This document shows, piece by piece, positions 52,406 to 61,170 of a stretch of 64,000 bases of DNA. The notes under the pieces are model-generated. The model was not told where the DNA came from. It saw only the letters and a list, made by a program, of their open reading frames with translations, and searched no databases. Both the position numbers and the translations under genes were made by a program. The stretch's first letter is position 1. The number at the start of each line of letters is the position of its first letter. The stretch is from JAEUMD01 sp937950105 (GTDB lineage: Bacteria; Pseudomonadota; Alphaproteobacteria; Rhizobiales; Hyphomicrobiaceae), in assembly GCA_036821845.1 (NCBI GenBank), contig DAISIT010000003.1:36617-100616 (forward strand). The letters run 5' to 3'.

Positions 52406-53902
52406 CTACAGCGGCACGCTGAGGATGGCGCGCAGGCCGCCGAGCGAACTCTCGCCGAGTGTGATGTCGCCGCCGTGGCTCTTGGCAATGTCGCGCGCGA
52501 TGGCGAGACCGAGGCCGGTGTTGCTCTTGTCGAAATTCCTCGCGTGGTCGATGCGATAGAACGGCTTGAACACGTTGTCGCGCTCGGCCGCCGGAATGCC
52601 GGGGCCGTTGTCGTCCACCTCGATGCGCAGCCAGCCACCCTCGGTCGCGGCGCGGATGACGATCTGGTCGCCGTAGCGCACCGCATTGGTGACGAGATTG
52701 GTGATGGCGCGCTTGAAGGCGTTGCGCTTCAGCGGCACCACGAGGTTGCGGCTGCGCTTGCGCATCTTGAGTTCGATCGGCGTGCCGAGCACTTCGGTCT
52801 CGCCGAGGATCTCCTCCAGCAGCTCGCGCACCCTGGTGGGTCTCGCCTCCTCGCCGCCATCGCCCTTGGTGAACGCGAGGTAGTCCTCGAGCATGTGCTG
52901 CATCTCGTTGACGTCGGCGCGCAGCGACTTGGCTTCCGGCGTATCGCCGAGCAGGGCGAGCTCCAGCTTGAAGCGGGTCAGGATGGTTCTGAGGTCGTGG
53001 CTGACGCCTGCCAGCATGATGGTGCGCTGCTCGACGTGCGTCTTGATGCGGTCGCGCATCTCGAGAAACGCCTGTGCTGCCTGGCGCACCTCGCGGGCGC
53101 CGCGAGGGCGAAAATCCTCCGGCACCGGGCGGCCCTTGCCGAACTCGTCGGCGGCCTCGGCGAGCCGCAGGATCGGTCGGATCTGGTTGCGCAGGAAGGC
53201 GATGGCGACGGTCAGCAGGATCACCGACGTGCCGACCATCCACAGCAGGAAGATGTGCGAGTTGGACGCATAGGTCTGGGTGCGCGTGGCGATGAAGCGC
53301 AGGATGGCCTCGTCGTGCTTGACGCGGATTTCGACGTGGCGCGATTGCCCGACCGTGTCGATCCAGAACGGGCGCTTCACGTGACGGCGGATTTCGTCGG
53401 AAAGCGCGCGGTCGAGCAGGCCGAAGAACGGCTTGGGGCGCGTCTCGGGGAGATCGCCCGGCGGCAGCAATTGCAGGGAAAGGGCGAGCCGGTCGCGCGC
53501 GAGATCGATGATGCGGTTGGCGTCGCCTCCCTTCGGCTGCTGGTCGTAGAGGTCGATCAGCGCGGCGACGTCACGCGCGGTCGCTTCCGAGAGACGCCGT
53601 GTCACAGCCTGCCAGTGGCGTTCCATGAACACGAACGCGATGACGCCCTCGAGCACGACGATCGGCGCGATGATGATGATGAGGGCGCGGGCGTAGAGGC
53701 CCTTCGGCATGAAGTCGGCCGCGCGGCGGGCGGCCTCGGTGAGGAAGATGCGGATGCGGGCCGCTAGGGCGCGCAAGGCGTAGCTCAGGCGAAAGCCGAG
53801 CCGGCGCCTCTCCCGTTCCGATTGAATGTCGCGCAGCAGGGCCATCGGCAGGTTTCGGTCGTTCCTTGCTCGGCGGCGCAGGATGTCGCCCGGCGCGACC
53901 AC
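52406..53902 (-). CDS. EnvZ-type membrane sensor histidine kinase
   Basis: A 498-residue kinase: cytoplasmic N-terminus, membrane helix (about 72-93), periplasmic sensor (about 95-215), second helix (about 217-237), HAMP, then the H-box GVSHDLRTILTRFKLEL near residue 300 and an ATPase domain (NAVRYG, DNGPGIP, GLGLAIARDI). In the H-box the usual proline after RT is isoleucine, which may alter phosphatase balance. It follows the response regulator gene by 19 bp. The start is GTG 53902; ATG 53845 is a fair alternative. The stimulus is unknown. Confidence 0.9.
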   Translation of the reverse strand: MVAPGDILRRRARNDRNLPMALLRDIQSERERRRLGFRLSYALRALAARIRIFLTEAARRAADFMPKGLYARALIIIIAPIVVLEGVIAFVFMERHWQAVTRRLSEATARDVAALIDLYDQQPKGGDANRIIDLARDRLALSLQLLPPGDLPETRPKPFFGLLDRALSDEIRRHVKRPFWIDTVGQSRHVEIRVKHDEAILRFIATRTQTYASNSHIFLLWMVGTSVILLTVAIAFLRNQIRPILRLAEAADEFGKGRPVPEDFRPRGAREVRQAAQAFLEMRDRIKTHVEQRTIMLAGVSHDLRTILTRFKLELALLGDTPEAKSLRADVNEMQHMLEDYLAFTKGDGGEEARPTRVRELLEEILGETEVLGTPIELKMRKRSRNLVVPLKRNAFKRAITNLVTNAVRYGDQIVIRAATEGGWLRIEVDDNGPGIPAAERDNVFKPFYRIDHARNFDKSNTGLGLAIARDIAKSHGGDITLGESSLGGLRAILSVPL

Positions 53903-53921
53903 CGCGGTTTCCGCCTGCGGC

Positions 53922-54644
53922 TCAGTCGGTGTACAGGATGTAGCCCTTGCCGCGAACCGTCTGCAGGTAGATCGGGTTCGACGGGTCGCTCTCGATCTTG
54001 CGCCGCAAGCGATTGATCTGCACGTCGATGGCGCGCTCGCTGCCGGTGGTGTCGTCGCTCGACAACTCGTGGCGCTGGATCGGCATGCCGGGGCGCTGGG
54101 CGAACAGCCGTAACAGGTCGCGCTCGCGCTCCGTCAGCTTGATGGTCTCGTCATCGCGTTTGAGTTCGCCGCGGCTGATGTGGAACACGTAGGCGCCCAT
54201 GCGCACTTCGTCACCGTTGCTGCCGCCGCCGGACATGGTGCGACCGCGACGGAGGATGTTCTGCAGGCGCAGCAGCAACTCGCGCGGCTCGAAGGGTTTG
54301 GGCAGGTAGTCGTCGACGCCGGCTTCAAGGCCGGCGATGCGATCCTCGGCGTCGGACAATGCCGTCAGCATCAGGATTGGCACGTTGAGGTTCGACTTGA
54401 GAGCGCGGGCCAGATCGAGCCCGCTTTCCCCCGGCATCATCACGTCGAGCAGCACCAGATCGAAGGCGAGCCCGCGCATGGCCGCGCGCGCTGCCGCTGC
54501 GTCGGCGGCGGGCGTCACGCGGAACCCGTTCTCGGTCAGGAAGCGGCGCAGGAGATCACGGATCTTGTGGTCGTCGTCGACCACGAGCACGTGTGGCGCG
54601 TCGTCGGGCAGCGGTTCCTTCAGGGCGGCGGCGGTGCTCGTCAT
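53922..54644 (-). CDS. OmpR-family response regulator
   Basis: A 240-residue regulator with a receiver domain (acidic pair Asp23-Asp24, phospho-acceptor Asp67 in VLLDVMMPG, lysine in YLPKPFE) and a C-terminal winged helix ending VRGKGYILYTD. It should be phosphorylated by the kinase encoded downstream. Its ATG overlaps the MarR gene stop by 4 bp, so MarR, regulator and kinase are one operon, a conserved trio in Rhizobiales. Confidence 0.94.
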   Translation of the reverse strand: MTSTAAALKEPLPDDAPHVLVVDDDHKIRDLLRRFLTENGFRVTPAADAAAARAAMRGLAFDLVLLDVMMPGESGLDLARALKSNLNVPILMLTALSDAEDRIAGLEAGVDDYLPKPFEPRELLLRLQNILRRGRTMSGGGSNGDEVRMGAYVFHISRGELKRDDETIKLTERERDLLRLFAQRPGMPIQRHELSSDDTTGSERAIDVQINRLRRKIESDPSNPIYLQTVRGKGYILYTD

Positions 54645-55210
54645 GTGACCTCCGGCGTTGCGAGCGCGCGCGCGCCGGAGACCGGATCCGTCGTCTCGAG
54701 GCGGATCAGGTCGCGCACGCGGACGCGATCCTTCTCCCCAATCATGGCAAAGAGAAAGCGCCGCGTCATCGCATCGGCTTCAGGCCCCGCCGCATCGAGT
54801 GCGGCGGAGATGCGGCGGATCTGCAGGTCGGCGAGCTTGTCGGCGAGCTTGGCGCCCTTGGCAGTGACGTGCAGAAGCCGCTCGCGACGGTCTTCCTTGC
54901 CCGAGCGCTGGGCGACGAAACCTTCGTCGATCAATTGCTTGAGCACGCGGGCGAGGCTCTGCTTGGTGATCTGCAGGATGTGCAGAAGGTCGGCGACGCG
55001 CAGGCCGGGGTTGCGGTTGACGAAGTGCAGCACGCGGTGGTGCGCGCGACCGAAACCGTACTGTTCCAGAATCTTGTCCGCTTCGGCGGTGAAATCCCTG
55101 TATGCGAAGAAGAACAGCTCGGCGCAGGCGACCAGCGTGTCGCGTTCCCGATCCGCGACCGGGCCGGTCAATGCGCCCTCGAGCTGGCCGGTCGCCTCGC
55201 GTCTGCTCAT
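54641..55210 (-). CDS. MarR-family transcriptional regulator
   Basis: A 189-residue winged-helix protein. The DNA-binding part reads GLRVADLLHILQITKQSLARVLKQLIDEGFV, with wing RSGKEDRRERLLHVT. The ligand is unknown. It is first in a three-gene operon with the response regulator and kinase. A clear dyad lies 19 bp upstream of its start and suggests autoregulation. Confidence 0.9.
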   Translation of the reverse strand: MSRREATGQLEGALTGPVADRERDTLVACAELFFFAYRDFTAEADKILEQYGFGRAHHRVLHFVNRNPGLRVADLLHILQITKQSLARVLKQLIDEGFVAQRSGKEDRRERLLHVTAKGAKLADKLADLQIRRISAALDAAGPEADAMTRRFLFAMIGEKDRVRVRDLIRLETTDPVSGARALATPEVT

Positions 55211-55225
55211 TCCCGATACCCCGAT

Positions 55226-55246
55226 TACGTCAGTGATGCTGACTTA
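55226..55246. promoter_or_regulatory. MarR operator candidate
   Basis: GTCAG (55229-55233) and CTGAC (55239-55243) are inverted with a 5-base spacer, extended outward by TTA/TTA-like flanks. It lies just upstream of the MarR start, where repressor binding would block transcription. Confidence 0.6.
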
Positions 55247-55504
55247 TGTGCCGCCCTTCCGGACCTCTGGCAAGCACTTTCGGCGGGAAGAAATCCAAGC
55301 CGTGCTAACAGGTTGACTGCATGCGCGGCGACCAGAGGGCCGCCCGGATGCCACTTCCCGGCCGTCGATGGGGCGAGCGTTGTCGTGGCGGGACGACAAC
55401 AGGAGTGACGTTGGCGTTGTCCAAGTTCGCCCGCCGCTGTTGCAGGGGCGGCGGCGATGCCAGAAACTTCCAGTTCCACGCGCTTCTCGAACGCAGGTGC
55501 CGTC

Positions 55505-55801
55505 ATGACAGATCACTGCTCCACCGGCCGGCGTCGCCGGATGGCCGCAATACTGATCGGGATGATCGCCGGGCTTGTCGCCGGCTCGGCTCCGGCAAAT
55601 GCGCAGGAAGGACCGGGCGGTCTGATCAATCCGCAGCGCGACTGCCAGACGATTTTGACCTGCAACTTCCGCCGCAACGGCAGCTATCGCGGCTGCCTGT
55701 CGTCGTATTCGTGCCGGGCATGCCGGTTCGTGCCGGCCCGCTGCAGTGTGGGGAACCGCCGCCGCACGTGCCATCAGGTGCGGTGCGGCTGGGGCGGGTG
55801 A
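55505..55801 (+). CDS. Small secreted cysteine-rich protein of unknown function
   Basis: A 98-residue exported protein: basic N-terminus, signal helix (MAAILIGMIAGLVAGS) with cleavage near ANAQE, then a mature part of about 65 residues with eight cysteines (QRDCQTILTCNF, CLSSYSCRACRF, ARCSVGNRR, CHQVRCGWGG). The even number suggests disulfides. I do not recognise it. ATG 55505 is used because the signal peptide starts there. Confidence 0.6.
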   Translation: MTDHCSTGRRRRMAAILIGMIAGLVAGSAPANAQEGPGGLINPQRDCQTILTCNFRRNGSYRGCLSSYSCRACRFVPARCSVGNRRRTCHQVRCGWGG

Positions 55802-55825
55802 GGCGTGTGACCGCTCCGGGGGCGC

Positions 55826-56071
55826 TCACTCCGAGCGGTGGGTGACGGCGGTCGCAACGATGGCGAGGAACAGCGCGAGGCCGCAGCCGACCTTGAGTGC
55901 GGTATCGAGGCCGAGGTCGAAGCCGAGGGCAGGGGCGGCGACGCCGGCGACAATCGTCCAGAACGTGGCCGGAACGATCGACATCAGCAGCACGCCGGTC
56001 AGCCGGTCGGAGAGCAGCGGCTGGCGAACGCGGGCTTCGCTGCGCTGGACGGCATCGGCGGCATTCTGCAT
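55826..56071 (-). CDS. Small two-helix membrane protein of unknown function
   Basis: An 81-residue protein with a polar first 25 residues and two membrane helices (LTGVLLMSIVPATFWTIVAG and LKVGCGLALFLAIVATAV). ATG 56071 has GAGGA at a proper distance. It is read toward the secreted cysteine-rich gene and away from the FAD oxidoreductase. No function can be assigned. Confidence 0.6.
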   Translation of the reverse strand: MQNAADAVQRSEARVRQPLLSDRLTGVLLMSIVPATFWTIVAGVAAPALGFDLGLDTALKVGCGLALFLAIVATAVTHRSE

Positions 56072-56293
56072 CGCACGGATTCCTCGGGCTCTGACGCGGC
56101 GCACGAAAGCAAAGGCTAGTCGGGTTGCAGTTGACGCAGTGTTAAGGCTGCCTGCCCGCCCTGGCGAAGGTTGGCGCAGAGCCTCAACGCCGTGTAAACG
56201 CTCGCGCTCGACGACCATGAGCGACACTCCGCAGGCAATCGTGATTCCCGCCGTCCCGCAAGCGCGGGTCTTCAGGCATTCGACCGAGAGACC

Positions 56294-57946
56294 ATGACAG
56301 CGACCACTTTGAACCGGTCCTATGATGTGGCGATCCTCGGCGGCGGGCATAACGGGCTCGTCGCGGCGGCCTATCTGGCGCGCGCCGGGCTTTCCGTCAT
56401 CGTGCTCGAGAAGAACGATCAGGTCGGTGGCGCGGCCATGACCGAGGAGTTCCATCCGGGATTTCGCAACTCGGTCGCGGCCTACACGGTGAGCCTGCTC
56501 AACCGCCATGTGATCCGCGATCTCGATCTCGCCCGGCACGGGCTGCGGGTCATCGAGCGCCCGGCGGCGAACTTCTGGCCCGTGGATGCCACGCGCGGGC
56601 TGCTGATGCCGTATGGGCTCGGTCCGCGCCAGCAGGCGATCGCTGCGTTCTCGAAGCGCGATGCCGAGCGGCTGCCGGCCTACGACGCCGCTCTCGACCG
56701 CGCGGCGAACGTCTTGCGCGATCTCGTCCTGGAGACGCCGCCGAACGCCGGTGGCGGCCTCGTCGAGTTGATCCGCGCGGGACGCGTGGGCCGCCGCATG
56801 GCGCGCCTCTCGCTCGACGACCAGCGCCTGCTGCTCGACCTGTTCACCAAGAGCGCCAGTGATTTTCTCGACGAGTGGTTCGAGAGCGAGGTGGTGAAGG
56901 GCGCCTTCGCTTTCGACGGCATCGTCGGCGCCTATGCGTCGCCGAGGACGCCCGGCACCGCGTATGTGCTGCTGCATCACTGCTTCGGCGAGGTCAATGG
57001 CAAGCCGGGTGTGTGGGGCCATGCGGTCGGCGGCATGGGCGCCATCACGCAAGCGATGGCGGCGAGCGCGCGCGCGGCGGGCGCCGGAATCCGCACCGAC
57101 GCGCCGGTCGCCATGCTGCGTGCCGACGACCGCAAGGTGACCGGCGTCGTCCTGACGAGCGGCGAGGAAATCCGCGCCCGCGCCGTCGCCAGCAACATCG
57201 GCCCGAAGCTTCTGTTCCGCGCCTACGTGCCCGAGCATCTCGTCAGCGACGAGGAACGCCGCCGCTTCACCGGCATCAAGACCGGGTCCGGCACCTTCCG
57301 CATGAACGTGGCGCTGGCCGAACTGCCCGATTTCACCTGCCGGCCGGGACGCGCTTTCGCTCCGCACCACGGCTCCGGTATCGTCATCGGCCCGACCGTG
57401 GACTATCTCGAACGCGCGTATCACGACGCGCGCCGCGACGGCTGGTCGGCCGAGCCGGTGGTCGAGATGCTGATCCCGTCGACCATCGACGACACGCTGG
57501 CACCGGCGGGCCAGCATGTCGCCAGCCTGTTCGTGCAGCACGTGGCGCCGCGTCTGCCGGCGGGGCGCGCGTGGGCCGACGACCGCGAGAAGGAAGCGTT
57601 TGCCGACGTGGTCGTCGAGACGGTGACGCGCCATGCGCCGAATTTCCGTTCGAGCGTCATCGCCCGCCAGCTGCTGTCTCCGCTCGACCTCGAGGACCGC
57701 TTCGGCCTCGTCGATGGCGACATCTTCCACGGCCAGCTCTCGCTCGACCAGCTCTGGGCGGCGCGCCCCGTGCTCGGCCACGCCGACTATCGCACCGGCG
57801 TGCCGGGGCTCTACCTGTGCGGCTCCGGCGCGCATCCGGGCGGCGGCGTGACGGGGCTTCCCGGCCGCAATGCCGCGCGCGAAATCCTGCGCGATCTCGG
57901 CGGCGGCTTCGGTAACACGGTGCGACGCTGGATGCCCTGGCGGTGA
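56294..57946 (+). CDS. PYROXD2/phytoene-desaturase-like FAD oxidoreductase
   Basis: A 550-residue flavoprotein. The FAD motif is AILGGGHNGLVAAAYLARAG with VLEKNDQVGGAA, the form seen in CrtI-like and PYROXD2-like amine or desaturase oxidoreductases. The C-terminal GLYLCGSGAHPGGGVTGLPGRNAA is a family mark. There are no carotenoid genes nearby, so phytoene desaturation is unlikely; the human homologue is mitochondrial and its substrate is unclear. ATG 56294 follows GAGAGAC. Confidence 0.88.
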   Translation: MTATTLNRSYDVAILGGGHNGLVAAAYLARAGLSVIVLEKNDQVGGAAMTEEFHPGFRNSVAAYTVSLLNRHVIRDLDLARHGLRVIERPAANFWPVDATRGLLMPYGLGPRQQAIAAFSKRDAERLPAYDAALDRAANVLRDLVLETPPNAGGGLVELIRAGRVGRRMARLSLDDQRLLLDLFTKSASDFLDEWFESEVVKGAFAFDGIVGAYASPRTPGTAYVLLHHCFGEVNGKPGVWGHAVGGMGAITQAMAASARAAGAGIRTDAPVAMLRADDRKVTGVVLTSGEEIRARAVASNIGPKLLFRAYVPEHLVSDEERRRFTGIKTGSGTFRMNVALAELPDFTCRPGRAFAPHHGSGIVIGPTVDYLERAYHDARRDGWSAEPVVEMLIPSTIDDTLAPAGQHVASLFVQHVAPRLPAGRAWADDREKEAFADVVVETVTRHAPNFRSSVIARQLLSPLDLEDRFGLVDGDIFHGQLSLDQLWAARPVLGHADYRTGVPGLYLCGSGAHPGGGVTGLPGRNAAREILRDLGGGFGNTVRRWMPWR

Positions 57947-58049
57947 GCCGCCGCCATTTCCCGATCCGCGAGGATTTCCTATCTGCCGCGTCGCGAATGC
58001 CTATATGTAGGGCAACCGCTCGTTATCGACGTGCTCAGGATCGACGCTC

Positions 58050-58577
58050 GTGACCCTCATGGACCGAAACCCGCCGAGTGCCGGCATTACAGCCGACAGT
58101 TACCGCGCGCTGATGCGCCATCAGGCCGGTGCCGTGACGGTCGTCGCCACGGAGCACGACGGCGTGCGCGGGGGGCTCACGGCGACGGCCTTCTCGTCGC
58201 TGTCCGACAGCCCGCCGACCATCCTCGTCTGCATCCATCGCACGGCCGGAGCCCACGACCTGATCGTCACCGCGCGCAAGTTCACCGTCAGCATTCTCGC
58301 TGCCGACCAGCAGGACGTGGCCGAGCGCTTCTCGGGGGCGAGCGGCGTGCGGGGCGCCGCGCGGTTCGAAGGCTCGGACTGGTCGCGGCTCGAAACCGGG
58401 GCGCCGGCGCTCGATGGGGCGCTCGCCAATCTCGACTGCCGGCTGATCGAGCATCACCGCTTCACCACGCACTCGATCTTCATCGGCAACGTGGTCGCGG
58501 GGCGGGTCAGTGCCGAGGCCGAGCCGCTGCTCTATTTTCGCGGCGATTACTGGAACATCGGCCGCAATAACGGATGA
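58050..58577 (+). CDS. Flavin reductase family protein
   Basis: A 175-residue protein of the NADH:FMN oxidoreductase (HpaC/FRP-like) family. YRALMRHQAGAVTVVATEHDGVRGGLTATAFSSLSDSPPTILVC is the typical N-terminal half; RFTTHSIFIGNVV and LLYFRGDYW follow. It supplies reduced flavin to monooxygenases, none of which is adjacent. The GTG start at 58050 has a weak AGGA; ATG 58059 is an alternative. arfB follows by 6 bp. Confidence 0.88.
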   Translation: MTLMDRNPPSAGITADSYRALMRHQAGAVTVVATEHDGVRGGLTATAFSSLSDSPPTILVCIHRTAGAHDLIVTARKFTVSILAADQQDVAERFSGASGVRGAARFEGSDWSRLETGAPALDGALANLDCRLIEHHRFTTHSIFIGNVVAGRVSAEAEPLLYFRGDYWNIGRNNG

Positions 58578-58583
58578 TGCACG

Positions 58584-59003
58584 ATGCTGAAGGTCGATGA
58601 GCGCATCGAGATCGACGAGCGCGAGCTGGAAGAGCGCTTCGTGCGCGCGTCGGGACCGGGCGGGCAGAACGTCAACAAGGTATCGACGGCGGTGGAGCTG
58701 CGTTTCGACGTGCGCAACTCGGCGGCGCTGACGCCGGCCGTGCGACAGCGCCTCGTCCGCTTGGCCGGGCGGCGCATGACGGACGACGGTATCCTCGTCA
58801 TCAAGGCCGAGCAGTTTCGCACCCAGGACCGCAACCGCGACGACGCCCGCCAGCGGCTCGTCGAGCTGATCCGTGAAGCGGCGGTGCCGCCGAAGCCGCG
58901 CATCAAGACGCGGCCGACGCTCGCCTCGAAGACACGGCGCCTAGAGGGCAAGACGAAGCGCGGCGAGGTGAAGCGGCAGCGGTCGTCGAAGGGAGACTGG
59001 TGA
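58584..59003 (+). CDS. arfB: Alternative ribosome-rescue factor ArfB
   Basis: A 139-residue peptidyl-tRNA hydrolase (YaeJ/ICT1 type). The GGQ catalytic motif is in ASGPGGQNVNKVSTAVELR, and the lysine/arginine-rich tail (TRRLEGKTKRGEVKRQRSSKGDW) enters the mRNA channel of stalled ribosomes. It rescues non-stop ribosomes without tmRNA. It lies 6 bp after the flavin reductase gene. Confidence 0.95.
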   Translation: MLKVDERIEIDERELEERFVRASGPGGQNVNKVSTAVELRFDVRNSAALTPAVRQRLVRLAGRRMTDDGILVIKAEQFRTQDRNRDDARQRLVELIREAAVPPKPRIKTRPTLASKTRRLEGKTKRGEVKRQRSSKGDW

Positions 59004-59027
59004 GGCGCCCCGACTTCCAAAACCTGG

Positions 59028-59055
59028 TCCCTAGTCCCTAGTCCCTAGTCCCTGG
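59028..59055. repeat. Tandem TCCCTAG heptamers
   Basis: Three TCCCTAG units (59028-59048) and a TCCCTGG (59049-59055) fill the short gap between arfB and the isomerase gene. Another heptamer run (GAGTAGT) is at 13882-13909. They look like simple-sequence slippage tracts. Confidence 0.9.
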
Positions 59056-59072
59056 AACCCAGAACCTCCCCC

Positions 59073-59849
59073 ATGCCCTGCCTCGCCGCCAACCTCTCGT
59101 TCCTGTTTACGGAGCTCGATTTCCTCGACCGCTTCGCCGCGGCGCGTGCCGCCGGCTTCACTGCCGTCGAGTTCCTGTTCCCGTATGCGTATCCGGCCCG
59201 CGATCTCAGGCAGCGACTCGACGACAACGGCCTCGAGCTGGCGCTGTTCAACATCTCGCCGGGAAACTGGGACGCGGGTGAACGCGGCCTCGCAGGGCTT
59301 GCCGCACGCACGAACGACTTCCGCGCCGCAGTGGAACAGGCTCTCGGCTACGCCGACGCGCTCGACTGCCGCCGCCTGCACGCGATGGCGGGCCTCACCA
59401 CGCACGGCGCCGACCTCGGAACCTGCGTCCGCAATCTCGCCTACGCCGCCGAGCGCGCGCGCCCGCATGGCGTCGACATCCTGATTGAGCCGATCAATAC
59501 CTTCGACATGCCGGGCTATCTGCTGTCGACCACGCAGGAGGCCGCGCAGATCATCGCCGCCGTCGGCATGCCCAACCTGCGCCTGCAACTCGACCTCTAC
59601 CATCGCCACCGCATGGAAGGGGATGCGCTGCAGGCGATCCGCGATTACGCGCCGCTCGTTGCGCATTATCAGATCGCTGGTCCGGCCGATCGCGGCGAAC
59701 CGGCCCCGAGCGAACTCGACGTGCCCGCTCTGTTCGCAGCGATCGATGCGACCGGCTACGACGGCTTCGTCGGCTGCGAGTACCGCCCGCGCGCCGGGAC
59801 GCTTGCCGGCCTCGGCTGGACGACGCCGTGGCTCGGCGAACCTAGTTGA
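59073..59849 (+). CDS. Hydroxypyruvate isomerase family protein
   Basis: A 258-residue TIM barrel of the Hyi/OtnI group. NLSFLFTELDFLDRFAAARAAGFTAVEFLFPY is the start; the two metal-binding glutamates are in ILIEPINT and VGCEYRP. Hyi converts hydroxypyruvate to tartronate semialdehyde; OtnI acts on tetronate derivatives. No glyoxylate genes are adjacent, so the substrate is open. Its 3' end overlaps the convergent TadG-like gene by 8 bp. Confidence 0.88.
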   Translation: MPCLAANLSFLFTELDFLDRFAAARAAGFTAVEFLFPYAYPARDLRQRLDDNGLELALFNISPGNWDAGERGLAGLAARTNDFRAAVEQALGYADALDCRRLHAMAGLTTHGADLGTCVRNLAYAAERARPHGVDILIEPINTFDMPGYLLSTTQEAAQIIAAVGMPNLRLQLDLYHRHRMEGDALQAIRDYAPLVAHYQIAGPADRGEPAPSELDVPALFAAIDATGYDGFVGCEYRPRAGTLAGLGWTTPWLGEPS

Positions 59850-61035
59850 TCAGGCGCGGCACGCCGTCGCCACCGCCTGCAATTTCGGTCGTGGTCGACT
59901 CGAGGTTCCAGTTCGTCTGGTTGAGGATCAGGGTGTTGACGACGATCGTGAAATCCTTGGCCTGCAGGCCCGAGGCCGAATTGAAGATGGTGTCTCGGCT
60001 CGGAAGATAGATCAGGCCGCGCACGTCGAAACCGCGCGAGTCGTCGAGCACGAAGTGCGACGTGGCAAGTCCTGGCTTCTCGGTGATGATGACGTTCTCG
60101 TAAGGGCCGGATGTCGGCGCCGTCAGGCGCGCGGCGACCGCGCTGTTGAACTGGATTTTGGACGTGTCGGCAAAATAGAAGGTGACGCGATCACCGCTCC
60201 AGTTGCCCGCATTGACGTTCCAGCCGCCGTTCTTGATGATGTAGACGCCGGGGGCAAACGTCACGTTCGGTGCGTTGTTGAAGTTCACCCAGCCGCAATA
60301 GACGCCCGGTGTCAGGTTCACGTTGCCACCGTTGAGATTGAGGTCCGAGAAATCACACGTGGCACTTGCCGGCTCCGGAAAACGCCCGGCGTAGGGATCG
60401 GCGGATGGACTGCAGCTGGTGTTCGTATTGGGGTGATGACCGCCGTTGTCGAGGATGTTCGTGCCCTTGATGCAGATGCGCCTGGTGTCGAGGCTGGTGC
60501 CGGCATTGAAGACTGCGGCCGGGGAGGCCGCCGAGTGGACGTGAACCTCACAGTCGGGCGCGACGACGTTGGCACCGCCGTTGACGAGCAGCGCCTGCGG
60601 TGCGGTGGTGCTGAGAACGAGGATGCAGGCTTTGCCGCTGTCGGTGATCCGGGCTTCGGCAAAGGCCGCAATCGGAAATGCGTCGATCCCGATCGCAGCG
60701 GCGATCGAGGTTTTCATCGTTGCCCGGGCGGTGCCGGAGTAGGTGGTCGGTCCCGTGCTGGCAAACTCGAGATTGACCACAAGACCAGCCGGCGTGCCGA
60801 GGTTGCGGGCGAACACCTTTTCCGCCGTTCGTTGACGCTGGCTGACGTCCTGCTTGATGGCCGCGAGCACCGCTGCGTCGAGGGAGTCGCGGATGCGCGC
60901 CTCGACGTTCGTTGCGCGCGTGTAGTCCACTGCGACACCAGCCAGACCAAGAACGACGAAGGCCATGAGGCCGAAGACAATGAGGACGCTGGCTCGCTCA
61001 TCACGCCCAAACAGGCGAACGTCAGGGATCATCAT
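59842..61035 (-). CDS. TadG-like pilus-associated envelope protein
   Basis: A 397-residue protein with the TadE/TadG N-terminus: RDERASVLIVFGLMAFVVLGLAGVAVDYTRA, one membrane helix followed by EARIRDSLDAAVLAAI. The rest is a Gly/Asn-rich, beta-rich extracytoplasmic domain (NGGNVNLTPGVYCGWVNF and similar repeats) with several cysteines. Tad-type pseudopilins and TadG-like proteins assemble surface structures, but no tad motor genes are present here. It is read away from the OmpA-like gene's upstream side. Confidence 0.8.
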   Translation of the reverse strand: MMIPDVRLFGRDERASVLIVFGLMAFVVLGLAGVAVDYTRATNVEARIRDSLDAAVLAAIKQDVSQRQRTAEKVFARNLGTPAGLVVNLEFASTGPTTYSGTARATMKTSIAAAIGIDAFPIAAFAEARITDSGKACILVLSTTAPQALLVNGGANVVAPDCEVHVHSAASPAAVFNAGTSLDTRRICIKGTNILDNGGHHPNTNTSCSPSADPYAGRFPEPASATCDFSDLNLNGGNVNLTPGVYCGWVNFNNAPNVTFAPGVYIIKNGGWNVNAGNWSGDRVTFYFADTSKIQFNSAVAARLTAPTSGPYENVIITEKPGLATSHFVLDDSRGFDVRGLIYLPSRDTIFNSASGLQAKDFTIVVNTLILNQTNWNLESTTTEIAGGGDGVPRLIN

Positions 61036-61170
61036 TTCAAATATTCCGACGTCGAAGAGTTATTCTCGCGGTGTCGGCAGTAATATTGAAATGAAATTCC
61101 TTGATAAACTGCTCCGAACAGCGGTTAACGAAAGGTTCTCCTGCTGTCGCACGTCAGGCCGAACCCGGCT

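Noticed and set aside
55826..57835. Long minus-strand frame across the FAD oxidoreductase
   Set aside because: Only the last 81 residues, past 56071, look like a protein with its own ribosome site; the rest is a shadow of the plus-strand gene.
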